In this document: positions 9,397 to 37,912 of the stretch, piece after piece | Numbering within the stretch: the stretch's first letter is position 1 | How the letters are laid out: every line of letters starts with the position of its first letter | NCBI GenBank assembly: GCA_030142905.1 | Contig: JASJOG010000011.1 | Location: forward strand, 3,039,001 to 3,103,000 | Origin: Heliopora coerulea | Taxonomy: Eukaryota > Cnidaria > Anthozoa > Scleralcyonacea > Helioporidae | DNA length: 64,000 nt | Reading direction: 5' to 3' | Program-made: the position numbers and the translations under genes | The notes under the pieces: model-generated | What the model saw: only the letters and a program-made list of their open reading frames with translations | The model's database searches: none | What the model was told of the DNA's origin: nothing

Positions 9397-11320
9397 ACAA
9401 TACAGCTAGAAATGATATATTTGGTTCTTAAACTCACAAATAATTGATAAGCAAGACTGAGGAACAAAAATTGAATGCATTACATGTCTTTGGATCATAA
9501 ATATGCCTCTTACCAGATGAACTGATTTTGAGATCAAATAGAACACGTTTCCCTTTGATATGGTACATATATACAAGATAATGTCCAGTTTTGTAAGTTG
9601 GATTTCTAGTCTTTTAAGGCAAGGATACTAGGATGCTTTAAAAATGAGAATTCCAGGTTGTGAAGTTGATTTTTGGACTCAGTTTTACCATAAATTTGTA
9701 ACCATTATTTTCTAGCTTTGTTAATGACTATTAAAAATTTAATTTATTGGACCCAGGTTACTTTGATAGTCTAAAAAAATCACTCATGCATCTTCTAGTT
9801 TCCCCAACTGCACTTGAAAGTTGAAACAATCCTACAAATCTAGGATAATATAATAAAATTTCTCTTAACTTTAAGGTATTAATTGAGTTGGTAATGGTGT
9901 AGAAAATACAAGAATACTATTGTCAGCAAGGGGGGGGGGGGAGTTTGGAGTTCCCAAGGTATTAGCACACTTTTAAAAACCTTGTGTAAAAAGTGTGTAG
10001 GCATAGCAAGGCCATAACTAAAAGGATTGAGAGGACTGAGCCCCCAAAATATATTCTAGATCTAAAAATTCCTAAAGCACATAATACTGTACATTGGTTG
10101 TTAAGTCTGGTTCACACTTTTGATTTAAGAATAAAGACACACAAATGTAGTTCTTCACAGTCAACTGAATCATTGTACTTCCTAAGTAAAAAGGGGTTAA
10201 CTAACCATAAAGTACTTAAAGCACTTGTGTATGTCATTATCCTTATGCTTTCATTGAAGTTATGGACCATGCTCTATCTGTAAATTGTAAGTACCCTAAA
10301 TGATTTTTTTACCTCACTGGCCCACTTGAAATGTCATGCATGCGACTGACCTCAGTACATTAACTAAAGAAATGATTTTCCATGGGTGGTGAGAGGTGAT
10401 AAGGGTCAGAGTACAGGTCTAGGAATACATTTTGTGATGTAAGAGTTAGGTCAGGGGCTGCACCACCGGGTGGCCCCCCTTTTTTGCAGAGAAATGTTTT
10501 GTTTTTATATAATTAATTTTAAATTTCAGTAGCTTAACAAGTATCGAAAATGAACAGCAGTGTAAAAGAGATAATCATGGCTCTTGTGATTCTATTGTTT
10601 GGAAACATCACAAAAAAGAACAAAACAATAGACATTTTCACTTACATAAACAGCCAGCTGTTTCTCAAAGCCAGTTTGGTTTCCACGTGCTACGTGTGTA
10701 ACAAGGATTAAGAAGTGTAGCAAGATAGAAATCAGGTCATTGTTTGTATACAGTTAATAGAATCATTTTCGTTTCCCATGCAGAATATCTGAAAGTACTT
10801 TTCTTCTTCGACAGACAGGAATATCAACATGAGTAAAAAAGTAGTAGCTTTAGTGGCCTTTGTATTTTCAGGGTGTATGTATATTTGATAAACGTTTAAA
10901 TTGATACATCACTTTTTACACATAAAATCTGGTCATTTTTCTACTTAATTTTTTTCATATTTCACAAGGAAAATCCCGCGAAAATGCATATTTGAAGATA
11001 AATTCTGGCCTCCCCACTTTTAAAATCGTGTCGCGGCCCCTGTAGGTATATGTTCTGGGTCAGATTTTCAGCAACAAATAGCAGCTGCATTTTGGGTGAC
11101 ATTGTCCATATCAAGAAGTAATGTTGAATAAGTTATGAATGAAAAGAACCTCCAGCAAAGAACACTTTTTGTAAATCAAACTGTTCACTAAAAAGTCCTT
11201 ACTTCGAGGTGCACCTTCTTGGGCCGAAAAACACCATGCCACCTACAAAATGTAGGGATGGGAAGTAACGGATAGTCGATAGTCCCCCCTCCCCAACCAA
11301 GACGGAAGAAAGGGCTCAAG
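9397..11320. other. ARS-3/ARS-4 spacer
   Basis: There is no gene. To about 10400 it is a more diverged version of the flank after ARS-1 and ARS-2; the ATGAAGTGCTCAAAGCACTT segment is recognisable as ATAAAGTACTTAAAGCACTT near 10207. A G homopolymer is at about 9931-9941. A transposon-like insertion fills 10452-11042. The last 280 bases do not match the other ARS promoters. Confidence 0.65.
10447..11047. mobile_element. Non-autonomous DNA transposon-like insertion with CAGGGGC termini
   Basis: It starts CAGGGGCTGC (10452) and ends GCGGCCCCTG (11042), an imperfect terminal inverted repeat. TAGGT flanks it on both sides (10447-10451 and 11043-11047). It has about 590 bp of AT-rich interior with no ORF. 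The 5-bp duplication is shorter than the 8 bp usual for hAT, so the superfamily is open. Confidence 0.55.
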
Positions 11321-12847
11321 ATGTTTATTGAGATAGTTCTCCGAGTTGTGTATGTGACTGTCCTTACTCTTGTACAGTCTTCTAACAGCAAACAGTCTCC
11401 GAACATTGTGTTTATTTTTGCCGACGACTATGGCTTTAATGATGTGGGTTATCACGGATCAGAAATCAAGACTCCGGTGTTGGATAAGCTAGCGAGAGAA
11501 GGCGTCATCTTGGAGAACTACTACGTGCAGCCTATCTGCACACCAACCAGATCGACTTTCCTCACAGGAAAGTACCAAATACACAATGGCTTACAACATG
11601 GCGTCATTTCCCCATCACAGCCTAATTGTGTACCATTGGAAGACAGAACAATTGCCCAGAAGCTCAAAGAATGCGGTTATAAAACCCATGCTGTCGGTAA
11701 ATGGCACAATGGATTTTACAAAAAGGAATGTACGCCGACCTACAGAGGTTTTGATTCATTCTTTGGATATCTAACTGGAGCTGAGGACTACTATTCACAC
11801 GTAAGACGTGGCGGATATCCTGGCATCAAACCGTTTTCTGAGTGGGTTGGCTATGACTTACGAAGAAATGAGTCTGTTAGCACCAAGGAGAAAGGAGAGT
11901 ATTCAACTTTTATTTTTAGTAAGGAAGCCCAAAAAATTGTCGAGGAACATGATAAAGAATCACCACTATTTCTATATTTGGCATTTCAAGCAGTACATGC
12001 TCCTCTTCAAGTGCCAGCCAAATACCTGGAACAGTACCAGTACATTGAGGACAAAAATAGACGTATTTATGCTGGTATGGTCTCAGCAATGGATGAAGCT
12101 GTTGGAAACTTGACAACAACCCTCAAAGAGACAGGGTTGTGGAACAATACTATTCTGGTATTTAGCACTGATAATGGTGGCCAGGTTTTCAGTGGAGGAA
12201 ACAATTGGCCTTTACGAGGTAACAAAAATACATTGTGGGAAGGAGGGATTAGGGGTGTTGGTTTCGTAAGCAGTCCACTTTTACAAAAGCCTGGGAGAGT
12301 TTTCCATGGTATGATCCATGTTTCTGATTGGTTTCCAACCTTTGTTGAGGGGCTTGCTGATGGTAATCTGAATGACACAAACCAGATAGATGGATTTGAT
12401 GTCTGGGACTCAATTAATGCTGGATATTCATCACCAAGAACAGAATTGTTACACAACATTGATCCATTCAACAAACAGATTTTTCTTGGCCAACCATACA
12501 AGGGGTACCCTCGAGCTGCCATCAGAGTTGGGGACTGGAAACTGCTTACTGGTTACCCAGGTGACCCACGCTGGTTTCCTCCCCCCAACTCTGGTTTTGA
12601 AAGTGATCATATTTCACCACAGATGGACAATCATGAAGGAAGAGTTTATCTTTTCAATATTGCAAATGATCCAGAAGAACACCATGAGTTATCTGCCAAA
12701 TATCCTGACAAAGTGATGGAGTTATTGGCCAAACTTGAAGTATATAACAGCACAGCAGTACCTATGCGATACCCACCTCCTGATCTTTTATCTAATCCAG
12801 CATTGCATGGTGGGGCATGGTCACCATGGCAAAGTGGGGCTACTTAG
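11321..12847 (+). CDS. ARSB: Arylsulfatase B-like sulfatase, copy 4 (ARS-4), diverged, intronless
   Basis: 508 residues from the ATG at 11321, with a different signal-like N-terminus (MFIEIVLRVVYVTVLTLVQS). Catalytic residues are retained: ADDYG, C73-T-P-T-R77, GKWHN, AVHAP, STDNGG and the Lys of LRGNKN. Outside the middle the gene differs from the others by many synonymous and non-synonymous changes. Between about 11868 and 12220, however, it is nearly identical at DNA level to ARS-1, with about six differences in some 350 bases, and unlike ARS-2/3. This is a conversion-type mosaic. The region around the third quarter (FVEGLADGNLNDTNQIDGFD, PYKGYP) is specific to this copy. Polyadenylation signal candidates AATAAA lie at 13014-13019 and 13177-13182. 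Confidence 0.93.
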   Translation: MFIEIVLRVVYVTVLTLVQSSNSKQSPNIVFIFADDYGFNDVGYHGSEIKTPVLDKLAREGVILENYYVQPICTPTRSTFLTGKYQIHNGLQHGVISPSQPNCVPLEDRTIAQKLKECGYKTHAVGKWHNGFYKKECTPTYRGFDSFFGYLTGAEDYYSHVRRGGYPGIKPFSEWVGYDLRRNESVSTKEKGEYSTFIFSKEAQKIVEEHDKESPLFLYLAFQAVHAPLQVPAKYLEQYQYIEDKNRRIYAGMVSAMDEAVGNLTTTLKETGLWNNTILVFSTDNGGQVFSGGNNWPLRGNKNTLWEGGIRGVGFVSSPLLQKPGRVFHGMIHVSDWFPTFVEGLADGNLNDTNQIDGFDVWDSINAGYSSPRTELLHNIDPFNKQIFLGQPYKGYPRAAIRVGDWKLLTGYPGDPRWFPPPNSGFESDHISPQMDNHEGRVYLFNIANDPEEHHELSAKYPDKVMELLAKLEVYNSTAVPMRYPPPDLLSNPALHGGAWSPWQSGAT

Positions 12848-15625
12848 AGTTCTGAAGAAACTACTGTCAAGTTAGAAACAAAACTTCATATCAGGAAAAC
12901 ACAAGGAAAATTGAAACTTTAAATTGTCTTTTGGTTTGATTTTCTCTCAACATGCTTGCCTATTTGAGAAGCTATCTCATAAAGTTGTACCTAATACACT
13001 CATAATAAAATTTAATCATTTGAGAAAAATCAATGCCCATGAAATTATTTTCAAAAGTGCCATAATAATGGATGAAAGATTCTGACTCATATTTGAAATA
13101 ATATTATTATTAATGGACAAAGACAGTTATTATATTAGTCGTGTCTGTGCTGTAAACTGATTTTATAATCTATTGTAATAAAATTCTTTTGCTGGAGACT
13201 ATTTATTTCCCACAATTCATTTAAGGTAGTATGCCAGATCAGGGGCACACAAAGCAACTTTAAATTGCCAGGAGTCACAAACATTCAAGGCCATGGAACT
13301 TTTTATATTGAAAGAGCACCCACAGATATATCATGTTCATCAAAGTAAAATGTGATGGAAATGACATAGACAAAAGGAAGGCATAACCAATGTTTATGCA
13401 AAGAAGACTGTCAGCTTATGAGGAATGTATTTGATAGTGTAAAGAACAAAATAAGTACATGCTGCTATCCTGAGCATTGATGTGCAGTACAATATAAGAA
13501 AGATACTATTTCATTTTAGGTAGAAACTACTGAAAGCTAGAACTCTGCCAAGAAATGAAAGAACAAGTGGAAGTTTCTACTGAGATTACTATTTGATTTT
13601 ATAACCTTAATGTCAATGATGTGTTTGTTGAAAGAAGGAGACACTTTCCACTATAAAATGGCACTTTTCGTCCTTTTCAGGTGCCCCTAATACCACCCCC
13701 TGTTTCCCATGCACCAGTGCCAATGCTAAGAGCACCAGTTTAGTTGAGTGTAGGTAGTTTGGGTTTACAAATTTGTGCCATGCCAGGATCGACACGTATT
13801 CAATACTAGTATCCATGGCATGTATGTACAGGTGAAAAAAATGTAACTGTCCTGGAATGGCTAGGCAAAATCCTTGTAGCCATGGTACCAGAGTTCCAAT
13901 AAGCATGGTGTCTGTTTTACAGCCATGAGTCCTGAACTGTCACAATCTTGAAGATCATTTGGAGATGACCAGGTTTCCATGGTAGCAACAGTTGCAATCA
14001 TAGTAATCAGATGGCCACCAGGAACAACAACAGATATGACAATTACAAAGATTTGAGCTGTGGGCAGGGTACAAAAGGGCATAAAGTACTGGTCAATATT
14101 TTTATTGGTCACTAAAGTATCTTATTTTCAGACATGTTTCTATGGGAAAGTTTTTAATTTTGGAGCACTGAAATGACATTTTCAGAGTTTCCAAGGAGAA
14201 AATTATTCAGAAATTTTATATAGATAATTACAGTGACACCTGTGAATCCAACTATGTACCCAGTCACATATTTTTTTGTAACATCAGTTTGGTGTCATGG
14301 AGCCATAATACATGATGTTCAATATGGAGCAAACACTAAGGTTGTATTGACAATTATTTACCAACTTTTACCAACTGAATACTATCTGTGAAGAGTTTTT
14401 GTTCTCCAATGACATGTAGCATAAATATCATTTTCACTGTCACTGTGAGATTTGTGCAGTTGTGACTGAGTAAATGTAATAGTTTACTCAAACCAACGGT
14501 TGATCTAGTTGGGAACTGTTACTTCTGCAGAAACTATCTTTTAAGGTTTAAGTTCAGTCTTTATTACATGTGAATAATTTGCAATTGTCTGACCAGTATG
14601 GTGACTAATAATTTTTCATGTTTGAAGAAAGTTTCTAGTCTACAGTTGATCAAAAGGAGATTGTTTAATTCAAAATTAGGGACAATTTTATCATGTGTTA
14701 ATGTGGAAAGTTTAAGGTTTCTTTAACAAACTATGGGTGTATTGAACAAGAGTTTATGCTTGTGAAATTTGAACTTAAACAGTGAACCAAAATACAGAAC
14801 TAAAACATGAAGAACTTGTATGCCAAATTAAAGCAACAGATTTACCTGTAATCTTGGTTTAGTGCTTAATGCCCTTTTAATAACCAGCTCCAACTGACAT
14901 CTCTGTCATTTAACCCATTAAGGAGCAAGGGCACACTTAAATATTTTCCTCTGGCTAATGCCAGATGATTTTACTCATCAAAAGGATGAGCCCTGCCCCA
15001 TAATAAGTTAGTATAGTTATTGCTCTAATCCTTCATCATAAGATTTTGAATACTTTCAGAATGCAGTAATTCGACCTGAAGACAACATACTACAACATGT
15101 GATAAATTAGATATTCAAATGTGCATAATTCAATTTGAAACTTCAAAGGTGGTGGCCATGGAAATGACGGGATTAAGCCACAGAAAAGTGTGATGTGTAG
15201 CGTTAAGTGAACCCAACTCAACCCAGCGCCAATCTAAACAAACTGGTTGTCCCACTGAAGTATCTTGTATCCTGTGGCTATTGGAAAAATGATACAGGGG
15301 AGTAACTACTTGTTTAATCGTTCAACAGAGCTGAGAGTTTTGAGACTGTTTAGCAATATATATTACTTTCGTTAGCTTAAAGTGAACGCTCCATTGACCA
15401 CTTATGACTTATGAGCAGATTATGGGCACTTCGTAACGTTGTACACCAAGTACCTTCCTAAGTACTGTTCTCAGTACTTGGAGTCCCATAGGACGGTCAA
15501 CATAATAGTTCATATTTGTGCAAGTGGGGAAATGGAATTTGAAGTGATATTGTGCTCCACGTCATGGCACTAAAAGAAAATACGGACTGAAGTCATCTTT
15601 CTGCAGAATATAAGATTCTTGTTTC
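12848..15625. other. Spacer between ARS-4 and ATP2C1
   Basis: It begins with the ARS-4 3' UTR and ends with the ATP2C1 promoter and leader. Apart from one dispersed-repeat copy (14910-15009) I see no gene. ORFs near 13613-14112 (minus) show no recognisable domain and no splice context. Confidence 0.5.
14910..15009 (+). repeat. Dispersed repeat, TTAACCC family
   Basis: It starts TTAACCCATTAAGGAGCAAGG and contains CTCTGGCTAATGCCAGATGA. Reverse-oriented 60034-60136 is clearly the same family. Diverged relatives sharing TCTGGCTAACGCCA-type cores lie near 20870-20955 and 33770-33900. Confidence 0.6.
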
Positions 15626-33004
<17,379 letters not shown>

Positions 33005-35659
33005 CACCTCTTTTTTTCCACCCTTTATCCAATATAGAAAGTATTTATATTTTATTAGTCAAAATTAAAAAAAAAATTGACTACCTTCCTGGTTTCATCA
33101 ACATCACGAACGAACTAAAAACAAGTTTCCCTCTATGACACAGAAAACTAAGCGGTATTTTTGTTCTAGACCTTATTCATAAACGGGACCTTATTTGACA
33201 TTCTTTTGTGCACTTTTAATATTCGATTAGCCCCCACGAGCCTGGTTGGTGTGTGACAAATTGAAAAGAATTCTTGTTCTCAGACGTGGCTGGAGGAGCT
33301 AATTGATATGCCAACGAAAGAATATTTATGATATACATGCAACAATGTTCATGTTCATTTTGAAACACGTGTAATATTTGGTCGGAAACAATGCATGTAA
33401 ATGCTTGGAGGGCTTATAGCACAAAAACTGGGCTTCCCACTCATGTAATTACGAATTTCGAGTTTTCTCTACGCTGACCCAGGATCAAAGAAATGCCTGT
33501 TCAAGAGTACTATTCCACAAATGCAAAATATTTTTGAATCTAGGTAGAATATTTTTAACCAAATCTCAAAAAAAGTCGAATCTTTGTTCCTGAAAGTGTC
33601 GCTCCATAAAATTTTGCTCCTGGGGCAAGTGCCCCAGTCGCCACCCTCTCGATATGGCACTCAACGAGATGAAATAAAACCAAAGGCATCGTTGTCCATT
33701 ATCCCTGAGTCAACATTGGAGCTAAGGATCGTAAACCTGATTTGATTTGATTTGATAGAACACAACTCTTCTCGGTCCGTACAAGAGTTAATATTAACCT
33801 GGCTAGCGCCAGACAACTTAACTCTGGCTGACACCTCGCAATTTTATTCTGGCCAAAGCGAGACGATCAAGAGGAGACGACTCTGAAAAGAAGGGTTAAT
33901 TAATTTGGTTTAATGATCATGAAATTTTGTCTTCATTTGACTATTGCTGATTTTGACAAGTTTCCAAGAAAGTGCCTGCGCCACATGCCGTTTGTTCAAC
34001 CCTAGTATTTATCGTCAATGGAATTTGGAACTGAATAAATATCTAAATGGTAACTCGATCTCTCTTTTTCTTGAATATCTGAATTTTCGCGTTCTTGACC
34101 TTCAACTCGAGAGACTGTTTGTGCGGTCTTAACTTAAAACAAACATCACTGCGGTAGACTTAATTTTGACTGGCGTCTTAGAACGTCGCTTGCTGGGTGG
34201 TATTTATATTGATTTGTAGATCAAGGGAATTGAAGGATTACACTAGCACAGAATTTTGCTCCCGACGTTGTTTGAGAGTTGGTTTGGGTTGAGTTTACTG
34301 GGAATAGAGCATTCTAATCCTTGTCTCTTTTCCAACCGACACTCATCGCCTTTGTAATATTCCTCACTGAAATATAGAAAACTATTTCATAGATGCTTTG
34401 AGAAACAGGTATCGAGAATGTGATATCAAGAGTGTTCAATTCTATATCAAAACACCAAGGTTATTGAGAAAACGAGGCTGAGCTGAGCCAAGGATACTAA
34501 ATGTGCATCAAGTCGTTTTGACAGATGATTAAACAGCGTTACGCGTCTTCAAAATAGCTGCACAAACAAACCAGACATTCTAAGACAAAATTGGGGATAA
34601 GTTTATTCCTTCATATTTGTTTTGCGTTTAAGTTGGCTATTGAATCTGAAGAGGACATGCGAGTGGATTCCATGTTCTTATCTCGAAAACTTTTTTTCCA
34701 GGATATTATGATCTCTCAAATTCCTTTGCGCGCCCTTCTCGAAAGCAACTTCCTCTCCATCAATGTGGATCAAAATTAATGTGCTTTTCGCATATTCGAG
34801 CAAAAATTTTAGTAATTATCTCACTGTGAGGTTTTGCTCATACCAATGCAGATCAAAATGCTCTTCATATTTTGTCCTTATTTTTGGAAACTTTGTACGT
34901 CAATCTCAGAAATTTCCGTCGTAATCAAAGAAGCCGTCATTCAACGGATACAACCTCAAGGATACTTCAAGAAATTGTAATCCTCGTAAAACGTTTTCCT
35001 TGTCAGCTAAATTGGTGATCGTCCCCTAAAGGTAAATAAACTTGGAACACGACCATATTGCTTCCAAGGTCTTCCAGTGAAGAACGTTCCAGGAACTGCA
35101 AGATGAGCTCGTACCTGACACCCCATAAGATTGAGAAAACGCTGTTACATTTACTAGCGCTAACACTACAACGATTCAAAGAATCCGGAGATTGCCTTAT
35201 CCTCGTCCCGCGATTCCTTAATTGAAAGACCGTACGGATTTAAATGTACGGCCATGAGGCTTTACGATTAGTAAGCCGTAGTTCGTTGGCACCCTTAGAA
35301 AGAACAACGGGTTTTGGCCAGTAAGCTTTCCTCGAATTATTTTTTCCTCAAACTTACAAACTGGTTATTCCGACGCCTGCTTCCGTCAAGTGTCGATCAC
35401 GTGTGGATTATCTTCGTTTCAGAATCATCCTCGGGGTAAGGCGAACGAAGCCTTTTGGATAAACAAAATTATCTCGGCACATAAATCATGTAGGCTGGCA
35501 CTGTGAAGTTCACTGGTGGTCTGGTAAACAACGCTGAACGAAACTTCCTCTAGTCGTTCCTTCCTTTGTTGGATCAAATATTCAAAGGTCAAATCTCTAA
35601 ATCTTGAAACCCTTTCAAGTCAAGCACAATCAGAAACCCATGTCTGATGTATTTACAGC

Positions 35660-36453
35660 CAGTGGGAACAAAATACGGGCGACAGAGGTACCGGGCGGGA
35701 ATCGTAAACGAAGAAGAAATAATAAAGTCCAGCAAAAAACACGCAAAATAGGCATATTTAAAGGTTTACGGTATAATTCTAACGTTTCGTTGCTACACGC
35801 AACATCCTCAGAGAATGAATAACTTATATTACAAAGTGATAAATATTATGGTGGTTATGTTGCATGATATGTGTGAACGAGATATTGGCGTAAGAACAGA
35901 AGTGGGAAAGACAAGAAACGAAAAGTCTTAAAATAAAGAAAGTGGAAACGAGCCAATGTTGGCATTAAGCGATGGGTTGAGTTTGAGGATAAGAAAACTT
36001 TCTCTGACGAGAAGTTCAGAGTTGAAGGAAGAAGACAAGATGGTGAAATCATCAAGCAAGACAGGGTGTCCAGTGTCGCAGTGATGTGACAGGATGCTTG
36101 TCGGAGGAGGATTGACTTGCTTCTTGCCAGTAACTGCAGAAATGCCCAAATCCCAAGGCCTTGAGATCTCGTGTTGTTTACCGTTTTAAGTATCAACGAT
36201 GTAGTTCGTTGTATGTCCGCCAGACGAGTCGGCTTCTCCACACACGAATCTCAGAGCACTTGGGCATTTCTGCAGTTACTGGCAAGAAGACTTTTCGTTT
36301 CTTGACATTTCCACTACATCTCAGTCTGCTGTTTCCTTTTGTCTTTCCCACTTCTGTTCTTACGCCAATATCTCGTTTACACATATCATGTAACATAACC
36401 ACTATAATATTTATCACCTTGTAATATAAGTTATTCATTTTCAGTGGGAACAA
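35660..36453. mobile_element. Penelope-like retroelement fragments in head-to-head inverted orientation, 12-bp flanking repeats
   Basis: Minus-strand DNA at about 36149-35928 encodes the C-terminal part of a GIY-YIG domain (GISAVTGKKQVNPPP, then ILSHHCDTGH). Plus-strand DNA from 36161 encodes the N-terminal part (VVYRFKYQRCSSLYVRQTSR, HTRISEHLGISAVTGKK). This domain follows the reverse transcriptase in Penelope-like elements; no RT domain remains. The 3' regions are reverse complements of each other: GGGAAAGACAA and CGTTTACACA-type blocks near 35868-35925 and 36335-36395. The plus copy lacks an internal block, joined after GGCAAGAAG. CAGTGGGAACAA occurs at 35660-35671 and 36442-36453 as a presumed target duplication. 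Both copies are 5'-truncated and dead. Confidence 0.75.
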
Positions 36454-37626
36454 GTTTATACGTCGTCGAGGAATTTTTTTTTCATCAAGACCGTCCAAAA
36501 AGTTTGTAAAACTAGAGAAAATTGAAAAATTTAAAAACCGATAGCTTTTCACTCTCGCACAAAAACTATGCCATATAGGCTTTACGTCCGGGCAGCATTC
36601 GTTGCAGTGACTTTCCCAGCTTCTCGAAGTAAATACTCCAGGAATCAAATGGGATTTTACGGCACGTTATCAGATGAAGTAAGTCTTTACCCTGAAGGCT
36701 TTTGATTTTAAGAGACGATGGACTCCCATCTTTCCGAAAGTGATACCTTGAATATCGTATGGTGTTCTGCGTTGGAATAAATTTATGCTTAATGGCTCTG
36801 TTCCTGAAAGTTATTTGTACTATACCAATTTTTTTTGTCAGAGTGATACTGGGCTACTCTCTTACAGGAATTAGTAAGTCCTACATTACTAAATTTTTCG
36901 TGTAGGACATGCCATACTGATCAGTTCCAGAAAATCGTAAACTTTTATACCAAGTGGGTTTTCAAGTCGTAGTGATGTTGGACTGTACTATATTTGAACC
37001 TGGTTAGTCACACATTACGTATGATCTTTCGTTGAAGTGACACTGGACTGCCGTTTCTCAGAGTAGTAAATCCACGGACACACAGTGCAAGTGAAACACG
37101 AGACACGAGGATGAAACTTTAATGCATTGGGCAATATTAGGATTAGAGTTAACCAATGAACGGAAACGTACGAACAGGATCTGTGAAGGGTTAATGAAAG
37201 GTTAACCTTTGTAGCCTCATCTGGGGATTTCTTCTCAAATTTCGGCATTTTGAAATAGTCTTATCGAGTATAACATTCAAGATTTCACGCAACGCGACGT
37301 GCACCGTGTGTCTGACCCTCACATCGTCCATTGCACCCATCTCGTAGACTTCCATGTGAGTGAGAGGCTGAACAACCCAGTTTATGATTGTATTACATCT
37401 TACAAGGCATTGATTGATGTGTCTCACTGGCGAAGGAATGGTATGGTTCAACGGGTCGAAAATCGTTTACCATATAGGTTTACGTGTGGGAGTTGTGCGA
37501 CACAGCTTTGCTTCCCAAGGTAGTTCGTCTTACGCTATGTTTACACTGTATCGGATACCTTATCGTGTCGACACGAAAAATACTCCGGCCTGGTATGAAC
37601 AGAAATGGCCCGGAATTGGAAGGTGT

Positions 37627-37912
37627 TCACACTATACTGGATGCGACGGATAGTTCTTGCGCAGGCATGAAAACCATATTGGATAGGGAGTTTGTTCACA
37701 CATAAAACGCTGATTTCGGCGCAGTTTTTGTGCCCGAGCGATGTTGCCCCGCTTCCATGTTCGTTCACACTGCGCCGAAGAGTGGCGATTCACTTTCAAT
37801 TCCGTTCCGGCACGAAAACTGCGCCGAAATCAGCGTTTCATATGTAAACAAACGCCCTATCCGATATGGTTTTCGTGGCGGCGCAAAAGCTATCTTGTAT
37901 AGTGTAGGCATA
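37627..37912. mobile_element. Foldback / MITE-like inverted repeat
   Basis: The left arm (about 37627-37734) and right arm (37809-37912) are reverse complements. The innermost 30 bases (AAACGCTGATTTCGGCGCAG...) pair almost perfectly and the outer parts pair imperfectly (ACACTATAC, GAAAACCATAT). A further TIR-like GCTATGTTTACACTGTAT lies at about 37533. No ORF of its own. Confidence 0.65.
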
